Position numbers and translations under genes: made by a program
From: Verrucomicrobiales bacterium
Lineage (GTDB): Bacteria > Verrucomicrobiota > Verrucomicrobiia > Verrucomicrobiales > DEV007
Reading direction: 5' to 3'
DNA length: 5,917 nt
NCBI GenBank assembly: GCA_022424805.1
Contig: JAKMGR010000615.1
Span: forward strand, 1-5,917
In this document: one piece after another, positions 1 through 5,917 of the stretch
Layout of the letters: the number at the start of each line of letters is the position of its first letter
How positions within the stretch are numbered: the stretch's first letter is position 1
Notes under the pieces: generated by a model
What the model saw: only the letters and a program-made list of their open reading frames with translations
The model's database searches: none
What the model was told of the DNA's origin: nothing

Positions 1-2266
1 GTGCCAGCAATTCATCAGGGGAAAGTGGCACATCCGTGAGAACGGTTTCGATGTCGAACTCCAACCCCTCAACCTGAGGCACCAGCGCTTCGAAAAAGAC
101 GCGACTTCTGGTAATTTGCACCTCTTCCAGCGTCCACGTTGGCAATTCGTTCACGGCGATCTGGCGAGGTTCCTCCGGTGTCTGCCGAGACGGCTCTTCC
201 TCCGTTTTTCCGTTGTCGACAATTGCTTTCAATCCATCGCCGATCTTCATCTCGGCTCCATCAATTATGACAGTCTCAACGCGCCGAGTCCTCTGCAATT
301 GGTCTGCAGTTGCTGCGATCTCGATGCTCTTGATCGACATCACTTCCTCTTCCGCGACCGGAGAAGGCCCAAATTCGTTTAACGGCTGATCAGGAAAAAG
401 CGTCGGATCACTCGGTGCAGGCGGCCCCTCGAACTCAATCAAGATGGGATGATTCCGCAGTTCAAAATTTTCCAACTCGATCTCGTAGGAAAACGGAGGA
501 GCGCCCTCTTCATGATTCGTCCGAATCGTAAAATCTGAGTATACTTTTGGGACGCGCCCTTCCGCAAATTGCGAGTCAGCTTCGAATCTCCCATCAACAA
601 TATCGAGATTGGTCACCTTATAGACCGGTCGATTGACGGGGCCAACGATCTCCTTTTCCTTCGGGTTCATCCACGCGCCGAGAGCTTCGTCGGTGAGGGT
701 GATTTTCGGCTCACGTAAGGTAAGCGAATCGATCCGGCTATCGAAATTGAAATCTGACCAGCGAAAACCGAGCTCCCCGGACTCGAACGATACGAGCGGA
801 TCATTTCCGACCTGCACATCTGGCCCACGAACGGTGGTGTGGCCAAGCGTAAGTTGCTGCATTCCACTGGAAGCGAATCCATCGTCTCCGCCAATCTGGA
901 TATCAGTAAAATTTCCCGAGAGAGAAGTTTCAACCCTCGGAGCCGGGTCACCGCCGAAGGTAGCGTTTTGCATGAGAAATGTCCCATCTTCGACCCGGAG
1001 TGATTCGAGAACCCAAACGGGAGAATCGGAAGTCTCACTGGGAGCCTCAGCTACTTCAGGTTTCTCGACACGGAATCGAGCGAGCGAATTGTCAGAAATG
1101 AGCACGTCAACTCCCTCGATTGAAATTTCCGAGACGGTTCGGTCATGAATGAGTTTACCCGGATTCTCCAGTTTCACGGAAATGGTATCAACATATGCGA
1201 GCTGGGAAGTTGGCACTCCGATCGCAACTTCGGAAAACTCGACCTGTAATGGCTCGGGGCTTTTCCATCTGCCATCGGTGTAGTTTACATCGAGGAATTC
1301 GACTTGCGTTTCGAATGACAGGTCTGGGAACGACAAACCGCCATTGCTCCCGTCGAATCCAGTGGCACGAAACTCCGACTGACCGATCCTGACTTTCCCC
1401 AAATACATCTCCGGTAGGCTTGCGGATTCTGGGGATTCCTCTGGCTGCAATCTCGTATCAGTTTTCTCAGACGCATTGTCAGCAAACCAACTCGGAGTGA
1501 TCTCCGCTTCGATTCCTGACAAATCCAGAAATGGTATATCGATTCGCGATATATTACGATAAATGAGAACATCCGCTTTTGCCGATTCAATTTGTCCCTC
1601 CTTCTCCCCTTCCCCCACGTTCAGGTTCTTCAGCACAATCGTGATGGGTTTCTCAGGCGCGCCAGAGTCATCGAATTCAAACGGACTTGCCGATACGCTC
1701 CATCCCGTCGAAATTTTCGGGATGCCCGGAAAGCGAATCGTCATCATGCCGTCTCGAACTTCGAGACTTTCCTTGAAATAGGAAAAGGCCGACAGGTCGA
1801 TCAACTCGGGATCGGCTTCCCCCCCCGCATCAGATTTTGGCAGTGCCTCGAGAAATTCTTTTGTCAGGAGGATTTCCGGATTGCCCAACTCTACGGTTTT
1901 GACTTCGCCGTATCGCCGCAGTCGATCAAAATCGTAGGTGAGGTTCAGTTCCGGAATTTGCACCATGGGAGTGATACTATCTGTGCCGCGTGGGGAGAGG
2001 TGCAGATGCTCTACTTTCACTTTGCCGATCTCCCGAACATGGAGCGCCCCTACGGATACTTCGAAAGGCTCAACAAAACGAGCAAGTGCCTCATTTACAA
2101 CCCGTTCGCGATTCGCGTAGAGAACAACTGCGAAAATTGCCACCAGCACGACCGCGGCAATAACCGCGACCAGCGACCAACCGAGGAAGCGGAGCAGCCA
2201 TCGGAAGATACGTCGAGGTGTCCGGAGAAACCATCGTTCCCCAAGTGAATGTGTGTGTTTCGGCAC
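1..2266 (-). CDS. AsmA/DUF748-like membrane-anchored repeat protein, 3' end missing
   Basis: The frame stays open for 755 codons from a GTG at 2266-2264 to the left edge, with no stop. A basic N-terminus (about residues 11-26, many Arg and Trp) precedes one hydrophobic helix at about 27-51, which predicts a cytoplasmic N-terminus and a large periplasmic body. The stretch after the helix (ANRERVVNEALARFVEPFEV) and the recurring beta-rich motifs of the form 'L-x-V-x-D-G-x-F' and 'v-x-x-l-x-L-x-x-P-x-I-x-L' resemble AsmA/DUF748 proteins. Members of the wider AsmA-like/TamB group are implicated in envelope lipid transport or outer-membrane assembly; that role here is inference. Five degenerate repeats of about 125-130 residues fill residues 83-755, with acidic, proline-rich linkers. 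GTG is the only usual start before an upstream in-frame TGA near 2357. There is no Shine-Dalgarno, but a promoter lies directly upstream. The family call is moderate; coding status is strong. Confidence 0.85.
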   Translation of the reverse strand, partial: MPKHTHSLGERWFLRTPRRIFRWLLRFLGWSLVAVIAAVVLVAIFAVVLYANRERVVNEALARFVEPFEVSVGALHVREIGKVKVEHLHLSPRGTDSITPMVQIPELNLTYDFDRLRRYGEVKTVELGNPEILLTKEFLEALPKSDAGGEADPELIDLSAFSYFKESLEVRDGMMTIRFPGIPKISTGWSVSASPFEFDDSGAPEKPITIVLKNLNVGEGEKEGQIESAKADVLIYRNISRIDIPFLDLSGIEAEITPSWFADNASEKTDTRLQPEESPESASLPEMYLGKVRIGQSEFRATGFDGSNGGLSFPDLSFETQVEFLDVNYTDGRWKSPEPLQVEFSEVAIGVPTSQLAYVDTISVKLENPGKLIHDRTVSEISIEGVDVLISDNSLARFRVEKPEVAEAPSETSDSPVWVLESLRVEDGTFLMQNATFGGDPAPRVETSLSGNFTDIQIGGDDGFASSGMQQLTLGHTTVRGPDVQVGNDPLVSFESGELGFRWSDFNFDSRIDSLTLREPKITLTDEALGAWMNPKEKEIVGPVNRPVYKVTNLDIVDGRFEADSQFAEGRVPKVYSDFTIRTNHEEGAPPFSYEIELENFELRNHPILIEFEGPPAPSDPTLFPDQPLNEFGPSPVAEEEVMSIKSIEIAATADQLQRTRRVETVIIDGAEMKIGDGLKAIVDNGKTEEEPSRQTPEEPRQIAVNELPTWTLEEVQITRSRVFFEALVPQVEGLEFDIETVLTDVPLSPDELLA
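2..2020 (-). repeat. Five tandem degenerate protein repeats within the AsmA-like gene
   Basis: Protein-level repeats begin near residues 83, 206, 339, 468 and 593 (nucleotides 2020, 1651, 1252, 865 and 490), giving units of about 123-133 residues; the fifth is cut by the window edge. Each unit has, in order: a beta segment; a 'x-x-L-x-L-x-x-P-x-I-x-L' strand pair (near 122, 246, 378, 512 and 663); in most units an acidic, Pro/Ser-rich linker; a 'L-x-V-x-D-G-x-F' strand pair (near 167, 290, 422, 552 and 714); and a 'P-x-[ILV]' strand start (P183, P314, P443, P573, P730). Identity between units is low, so this is structural repetition and not recent DNA duplication. Confidence 0.7.
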
Positions 2267-2272
2267 GGCGAA

Positions 2273-2301
2273 AGTATAGCCACGTGCCGGAGGATTGCCA
2301 G
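2273..2301 (-). promoter_or_regulatory. Sigma-70-like promoter of the AsmA-like gene, close to its GTG
   Basis: On the minus strand, CTGGCA (2301-2296, 4 of 6 matches to TTGACA) and TATACT (2278-2273, 5 of 6 matches to TATAAT) are separated by exactly 17 bp. The -10 box ends 6 nt before the GTG at 2266. The expected start of transcription, about 7 nt downstream of the -10, therefore falls on or within a base or two of the start codon, which would give a leaderless mRNA. The boxes and spacing are seen directly; promoter activity is inferred. Confidence 0.5.
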
Positions 2302-2378
2302 TCTCACTACGACAGCAAAACCTGCTCTCAGTTGGCTGCCAGCTCGTGGCTCGCGATCAGTTGCAGATTGGCAATCTC
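2293..2378. promoter_or_regulatory. Two operator-like near-palindromes upstream of the AsmA-like gene
   Basis: GATTGCCAGTCTC at 2293-2305 and GATTGGCAATCTC at 2366-2378 match at 11 of 13 positions and lie 73 bp apart, close to seven helical turns. The core of the second, GATTG-G-CAATC, is a perfect 5-1-5 palindrome; the core of the first has one mismatch. The first copy covers the predicted -35 box at 2296-2301. A pair of sites on one face of DNA would suit a repressor that loops DNA, but no regulator is identified and chance similarity is possible. Confidence 0.25.
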
Positions 2379-2458
2379 GACAGGAGAGAGCTTTTTACCT
2401 TAGCAATACCAGCAAAAATACCGGCTTGATTTCCGAAGATTCTCGTGGAATTTACCGG

Positions 2459-2480
2459 CCCAATCGCATTTGAGATTGGG
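2459..2480 (+). repeat. Hairpin in the 5' leader region of tRNA-Pro
   Basis: CCCAATC (2459-2465) and GATTGGG (2474-2480) form a perfect 7-bp inverted repeat around an 8-nt loop, ending 14 nt before the tRNA. No run of T follows in either direction, so it does not look like an intrinsic terminator. It may fold in the tRNA precursor or be a protein site; its CAATC/GATTG half-sites are the same 5-mers as in the two near-palindromes upstream. Confidence 0.35.
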
Positions 2481-2494
2481 GAAAATGGTCGAAT

Positions 2495-2571
2495 CGGGAC
2501 GTGGCGCAGTTTGGTAGCGCATCACACTGGGGGTGTGGGGGTCGCAGGTTCAAATCCTGTCGTCCCGACCA
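2495..2571 (+). tRNA. tRNA-Pro (anticodon GGG), CCA encoded
   Basis: A full 77-nt cloverleaf is visible. The acceptor stem is CGGGACG with CGTCCCG, followed by A73 and an encoded CCA (2569-2571). The D stem is GCGC/GCGC around AGTTTGGTA. The anticodon stem TCACA/TGTGG closes the loop CTGGGGG, which places GGG at 2529-2531 after U33. The variable loop is GGGTC, and the T stem GCAGG/CCTGT encloses TTCAAAT. The first base pair C1-G72 and the overall sequence match bacterial proline tRNAs and closely resemble E. coli tRNA-Pro(GGG). It reads CCC and CCU codons. It lies opposite in direction to both neighbouring genes and ends 16 bp from the stop codon of the phosphoesterase gene. Confidence 0.97.
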
Positions 2572-2587
2572 TCTTTGCGAAACAACC

Positions 2588-4480
2588 CTACTCAACCTCC
2601 AGCTTCCCGAAGAGGGGTGGGAGGTAGTTTCCATACCAAAAGGTCGGAGACCACTGATAAGATTTCTTCTCTCCGAGACGAGGTCGATTGCGGACGATCT
2701 GGAATCCCCACTCACGATTCGCATCCAGATCCGCGTTGATCTCTTTTAGTGGAATAGCCAATTCCACGGTCCAGGCACCCTCCTCTTTCGCGGTAGCGAC
2801 TACAGCGGTGCTATTCCATTTTTCGTTTTTCAAAAGTGCGTCGAAGAGCACACCACCTGAATTCACGGCAAGGTGATGAAACGACTTCTTGTCGTTGTTC
2901 GCATCAAGAAGGATTTCAATCGAATCGTCCTCTCTCACTTCCCCATCCCTAGTTTTGGTTTCGCTGAGAATGTCGCGCAGCAGTGGCTCGTGACACCGGA
3001 TCCCCACGTAGAGATTCGAATTATCGTGATATATCCAGGCCTGCGTTTCCAGAGGGGAATATCCATCAACCTCACGCGGAATCAGGCGACCTACTGTTGG
3101 CTCACCCTCCCATAAACTCTCGAGCAGTTGACCGTCGATTATCGGCTCAACCTCGGTCGCCGATAGTCTCGACTGTTCAGGATATCTTTTCACGTGATCA
3201 GTTAAGTCCAAGGGCAGCGCAATCGTTCTCTCGAGATGGAATTGCTCCTCCTCTCCATGGAAATGGGAAAGCATGCGCGGGAGAGGAAAATAGTTCGATA
3301 GGTCCCCAACATGACTCACAGTGAACTGCAACTCTCTCTTTTCCCCGGGTTCCAACTCGACGGAGAAACGGCGCGGGTTAACGGTCCAATTATCGGACAC
3401 GGGGAGAATCCAAGAAAACTGGCAGACAAGTGGCGTCTCGAGAGGATTCGAAAGAGGTAGCGTAAGAGTCTTGTTCCGGAACGGAAAGGTCTCCCGAAAA
3501 TTTTCGCTGAACTTCAATCCCCGCCAGAATTTCTGATCCGCTTCTGTCGTGACATCTTCCGGGAGCATGCCGTCGAGAGTTAGGTTCATCATGCGTGGGC
3601 CCTCATCCGTCATCGTTATCCAGCTGGCGTGATCAAATTCTCCGAAAGGGCTACCTCGCAACGCGCTACCACCACCCGTCGTTCCGAGCGTGTAGTAGTT
3701 AGCCTCGTTTCTTTCGTATTTGGCGTAGCGATGAACATGGCCCGCATAGACCGTGTGCTTTCGCCCTGACAAAGAAGCCTCCACCTCGGGCCACCCCGTT
3801 TTGGATTTCTTGAGAACACGCTCCCCATTCACATTTCGCATGATCCCCTCTTCAAATACCCAGAGGGGCTGATGAATGAATACCATTGTCCAACGAACAT
3901 CGTCGTAGTGGGCGAGTTCCTCCTTCACCCAATTAATCTGCTCCTGGCCGATAAAGGGTTGAGAGCCTTCTCCATCCTGCGTATTGAGGCAGAGGAAAAG
4001 GACGTCCTTGTAAACAAAAGAGTAGTAGCGCACCCCATATTTCTCATCCCAGATCCGATCCATCAATCCGTTGCTGACATCATGGTTACCGGGCAGATAA
4101 AAAAACGGCATCTCAAAGCGATCAACGAAGCCGTTAAATTCTTTCCACTGGCGCCGAATTTCCTTCTCGTCTTTTTGCCATCCACCACCGGCGATCAAAT
4201 CACCAACCGTGATCACAAACTCTGGCTGCAACTCGTTCACCTTTGTAACCGCACGTGAGAAAACACCGGGCCGCATGCCTCCGGTGCGGTCGGTCACGAT
4301 CGCGAACTGAAAGTCCTTCGGATCATTTCGAAACTCGCGTTTGGTCCAGGGCTTTTGCTGCGTCGTGACACGTGTGGAAAAGTTTTCGTCCGTCTCGGGC
4401 TCGGCCTCGGCATCTGCCTGCGCCAAAATAGATAGAGGGAGGCCGGAAAGCGCGAGGAGGATAACGAAAGAGTGATTCAT
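2588..4480 (-). CDS. Secreted calcineurin-like metallophosphoesterase with C-terminal CBM9-like domain
   Basis: This complete 630-residue protein starts with signal peptide [20 protein letters not shown] and a likely cleavage site after AQA (residue 22), so it should act in the periplasm or outside the cell. The phosphoesterase domain (about 55-310) shows GD at 93-94, GNHD at 131-134, a catalytic-region His203 (HQP) and GHVH at 247-250. The first motif, normally D-x-H, is D64-R-T66, so one usual metal ligand is replaced by Thr. A beta-rich linker domain (about 334-433) follows, then a CBM9-like sugar-binding fold (about 443-630, beginning [14 protein letters not shown]). The family hydrolyses phosphomonoesters or diesters using two metal ions; the substrate here is unknown, though the CBM9-like part suggests a sugar-containing target. 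The ATG at 4480 was chosen because the signal peptide begins there; a TTG at 4501 would add seven residues. Neither start has a Shine-Dalgarno. Confidence 0.93.
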   Translation of the reverse strand: MNHSFVILLALSGLPLSILAQADAEAEPETDENFSTRVTTQQKPWTKREFRNDPKDFQFAIVTDRTGGMRPGVFSRAVTKVNELQPEFVITVGDLIAGGGWQKDEKEIRRQWKEFNGFVDRFEMPFFYLPGNHDVSNGLMDRIWDEKYGVRYYSFVYKDVLFLCLNTQDGEGSQPFIGQEQINWVKEELAHYDDVRWTMVFIHQPLWVFEEGIMRNVNGERVLKKSKTGWPEVEASLSGRKHTVYAGHVHRYAKYERNEANYYTLGTTGGGSALRGSPFGEFDHASWITMTDEGPRMMNLTLDGMLPEDVTTEADQKFWRGLKFSENFRETFPFRNKTLTLPLSNPLETPLVCQFSWILPVSDNWTVNPRRFSVELEPGEKRELQFTVSHVGDLSNYFPLPRMLSHFHGEEEQFHLERTIALPLDLTDHVKRYPEQSRLSATEVEPIIDGQLLESLWEGEPTVGRLIPREVDGYSPLETQAWIYHDNSNLYVGIRCHEPLLRDILSETKTRDGEVREDDSIEILLDANNDKKSFHHLAVNSGGVLFDALLKNEKWNSTAVVATAKEEGAWTVELAIPLKEINADLDANREWGFQIVRNRPRLGEKKSYQWSPTFWYGNYLPPLFGKLEVE

Positions 4481-4599
4481 GGAGTTAGGGGAGCGATTCA
4501 ATAGGATTCACAGACAACAAACAAGTTACAAAAAGCGTCCCTGAATCAGATCACGAAAAGATAGACGCTCCCCGACCGAATGTCGTAATCATTCGATGC
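4481..4599. other. Divergent promoter region between phosphoesterase and serine hydrolase
   Basis: This 119-bp gap must carry control signals for both genes. It contains an inverted repeat, AGCGTC at 4534-4539 and GACGCT at 4564-4569, with centres 30 bp apart (about three helical turns). The right arm overlaps a weak rightward -35 box. No convincing leftward promoter is visible; TATTGA (minus strand, 4503-4498) is only a poor -10 match. Shared control of the two genes is inference. Confidence 0.4.
4562..4589 (+). promoter_or_regulatory. Weak candidate promoter of the serine hydrolase gene
   Basis: TAGACG (4562-4567, 4 of 6 matches to TTGACA) and CGTAAT (4584-4589, 4 of 6 matches to TATAAT) are spaced by 16 bp. 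Transcription would begin near 4596, leaving a leader of only about 4 nt before the ATG. The match is weak enough to be chance. Confidence 0.22.
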
Positions 4600-5917
4600 A
4601 TGATGGGATCACGTAACCACCTGTTTTCTGGACTACTTCTGTTGGCCCAGTCACTCGGCAGTTTAACTTCAGCCCAGGAAGAGAACACCCCGCTGCCCAA
4701 GGGCTACCGAGAAGTGGGACCCGACAAAGCCGCTGCTCTGAAAGAATTGTGTCAGGCGGCTGCCGATAACGGGCTCTTTTCCGGTGCCGTTCTGGTCGCT
4801 CACGAGGGAAAAGTCATTTTCAGCGAAGGCTTTGGTCTCGCAAATCGGGAATGGAATATCCCAAACACGGCAGATACGAAGTTCCGGCTCGCCTCCGTCA
4901 GCAAGCAATTCTGCACGATGGTCATCATGCAACTGGTTCAGGAGGGCAAGCTCGAGCTCGACGACACCATTGCCGATCACCTTTCTTACTACCGAAAAGA
5001 TACCGGGGAACAAATCACGATTCATCATCTGATGGCGCATCAATCGGGGATACCTGATTTCACTTCGAGCTTCGATTACCGAGGAACCATTTCACGACTC
5101 CCGTTCGAAAAGGACGAATTCATAAGGCAATACTGCAGTGGTGACCTTGCCGATGAGCCAGGCACGATTTATTCCTACTGCAATGCGGGCTACGTCATTC
5201 TCGGTCGAATCATCGAAAAGATAACCCGCCGAACCTTTGAGCAGAGCATCCACGAGAGAATCTTTGAGCCTCTCGGCATGAAAAACAGCGGCTACGACCG
5301 GAATGAATACGTGCTCGAAAAAAGAGCCAGCGGATATGATCGCGGCCCCTTTGCCTACACCAAGGCGAGTTACATGGATATGGATTCCTCACCCGGAGCC
5401 GCTGGTGCTCTCTACTCGACCGTGGAAGATATGTTTCTCTGGGATCGAGCCCTCTACACCGACAAGTTGTTGAAACAGGACTTCCGCGAACTCATGTTCA
5501 CTCCGAACCGCGATGTGCCGGAAGTGAAAGCCGCCGGAGGGAGAGCCCAGAGCAGATACGGATATGGTTGGCAGATTTACACCAGGACTCATCCCGTCAC
5601 GAAACATCGCACCAAAGTGATCAATCACGGAGGAGCCATCAACGGCTTTCGAGCCATGGAAAACCGGCTCGTTGACGACGATGCCTTCGTCATCGTTCTC
5701 TGCAATCAGGGAGATTCCTTCGGAAGCGGGGACGTCTGGAATGCGGTTATGAATTTGAGCGCAGAACTGATCCATGTAGTCACGGACCAACCCTTCCGAA
5801 TGCCGGGTAAAGCCAGGCCCACTCAGGATCAACGTCTCTATGCGATGGTGAAAGAACAGGGCGTTGATACAGCGATCGAGTGGTTCAAGGAAAAGGGAAG
5901 AAAGGCTGCCTGGGGAG
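4600..5917 (+). CDS. Exported serine hydrolase, beta-lactamase class C/CubicO family, C-terminus missing
   Basis: The frame is open for 439 codons to the right edge. A signal peptide spans residues 1-25 (hydrophobic core FSGLLLLAQSLG, likely cleavage after T-S-A), with no lipoprotein cysteine. The Beta-lactamase fold (Pfam PF00144, COG1680) shows S99-V-S-K102 as the nucleophile motif, Y193-C-N195 as the second motif (Cys where Ser is usual), and H343-G-G345 in place of KTG. Such proteins act as D,D-peptidases, esterases or amidases in the periplasm; the substrate cannot be told from sequence, and antibiotic resistance should not be assumed. Residues about 405-439 form a helical tail (YAMVKEQGVDTAIEWFKE) like the C-terminal extension seen in many family members, continuing beyond the window. 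Two adjacent ATGs (4600 and 4603) could serve as start; the first is used here. There is no Shine-Dalgarno. It is transcribed divergently from the phosphoesterase gene. Confidence 0.93.
   Translation, partial: MMGSRNHLFSGLLLLAQSLGSLTSAQEENTPLPKGYREVGPDKAAALKELCQAAADNGLFSGAVLVAHEGKVIFSEGFGLANREWNIPNTADTKFRLASVSKQFCTMVIMQLVQEGKLELDDTIADHLSYYRKDTGEQITIHHLMAHQSGIPDFTSSFDYRGTISRLPFEKDEFIRQYCSGDLADEPGTIYSYCNAGYVILGRIIEKITRRTFEQSIHERIFEPLGMKNSGYDRNEYVLEKRASGYDRGPFAYTKASYMDMDSSPGAAGALYSTVEDMFLWDRALYTDKLLKQDFRELMFTPNRDVPEVKAAGGRAQSRYGYGWQIYTRTHPVTKHRTKVINHGGAINGFRAMENRLVDDDAFVIVLCNQGDSFGSGDVWNAVMNLSAELIHVVTDQPFRMPGKARPTQDQRLYAMVKEQGVDTAIEWFKEKGRKAAWG

Larger units (their letters stand above)
2267..2494. 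other. Intergenic region between the AsmA-like gene and tRNA-Pro
   Basis: This 228-bp gap separates divergent transcription units: the AsmA-like gene leftward and the tRNA rightward. It holds the leftward promoter, the two near-palindromes and a hairpin just before the tRNA. Short plus-strand frames here lack any recognisable protein. A rightward promoter must lie here to express the tRNA, but only a weak one can be seen: TTGATT at 2426-2431 without a good -10 box at 16-18 bp. Confidence 0.6.

Noticed and set aside
667..1038. 123-residue minus-strand open frame
   Set aside because: It is in another frame of the same strand as the AsmA-like gene, which is open throughout and carries the repeat motifs.
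633..1148. 171-residue plus-strand open frame
   Set aside because: It is Ser/Pro-rich and antisense to the repeat region of the AsmA-like gene, so it is explained as a shadow frame.
1592..2248. 218-residue plus-strand open frame
   Set aside because: It lies wholly antisense to the AsmA-like gene, has low-complexity basic composition and no recognisable domain; the minus frame has a membrane helix and five repeats.
2426..2454. Possible tRNA promoter beginning with TTGATT
   Set aside because: The -35 is acceptable, but the sequence 16-18 bp downstream (GAATTTA) matches the -10 consensus at only two positions.
2249..2473. Small plus-strand open frames in the intergenic region before the tRNA
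   Set aside because: They show no domain, no ribosome binding site and overlap the promoter and operator-like sites.
2485..2580. Integration (att) site at the tRNA gene
   Set aside because: The tRNA 3' end has no direct-repeat copy in the window and no integrase gene is present; the upstream match is an inverted complement instead.
2597..2634. Possible terminator hairpin CCTCC/GGAGG after the tRNA
   Set aside because: The stem is short with a long loop and only three T residues follow; it also encodes the conserved C-terminus of the phosphoesterase.
4669..5043. 124-residue minus-strand open frame
   Set aside because: It is antisense to the signal peptide and SxxK region of the serine hydrolase.
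5389..5832. 147-residue minus-strand open frame
   Set aside because: It is antisense to the serine hydrolase, whose catalytic motifs fix the true frame.
4600..5917. Serine hydrolase as an antibiotic-resistance beta-lactamase
   Set aside because: The HGG motif and helical C-terminal tail fit the broad CubicO-type hydrolase group; nothing specific to resistance enzymes is seen.

Overview
The window reads as ordinary bacterial chromosome, most likely from a Gram-negative bacterium of the Planctomycetes-Verrucomicrobia type. This placement is an inference. It rests on a secreted metallophosphoesterase joined to a CBM9-like sugar-binding domain, on a very large AsmA-like envelope protein, on base composition near 50% G+C, and on the lack of a Shine-Dalgarno sequence at all three gene starts. 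No mobile element, CRISPR array or phage gene is visible.

Layout: (1) Bases 1-2266, minus strand, hold the first 755 codons of a large inner-membrane-anchored AsmA/DUF748-like protein that runs off the left edge. The frame was checked codon by codon and has no stop. It is easy to overlook because neither its GTG start nor its open end favours simple ORF calling. (2) Bases 2267-2494 are intergenic. They contain a good sigma-70-like promoter for the AsmA-like gene, two similar operator-like near-palindromes and a small hairpin. (3) Bases 2495-2571, plus strand, are a complete tRNA-Pro with anticodon GGG and an encoded CCA end. (4) Bases 2588-4480, minus strand, encode a complete exported calcineurin-like phosphoesterase with a C-terminal CBM9-like domain; it ends only 16 bp from the tRNA. 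(5) Bases 4481-4599 are a short divergent promoter region. (6) Bases 4600-5917, plus strand, encode an exported serine hydrolase of the beta-lactamase/CubicO family, cut by the right edge.

All three proteins act at or beyond the inner membrane: one is anchored by a single N-terminal helix and two carry signal peptides. They do not form an operon. The phosphoesterase and the hydrolase are divergent and may share a control region, while the AsmA-like gene is separated from them by the tRNA. No pathway linking them can be read from the sequence. The most notable structure is the five-fold internal repeat in the AsmA-like protein, followed by the probable leaderless GTG start of that gene, the altered metal motif of the phosphoesterase, and the pairing between the tRNA leader and its 3' end. 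I found no clear sign of a wholly new multi-gene system.
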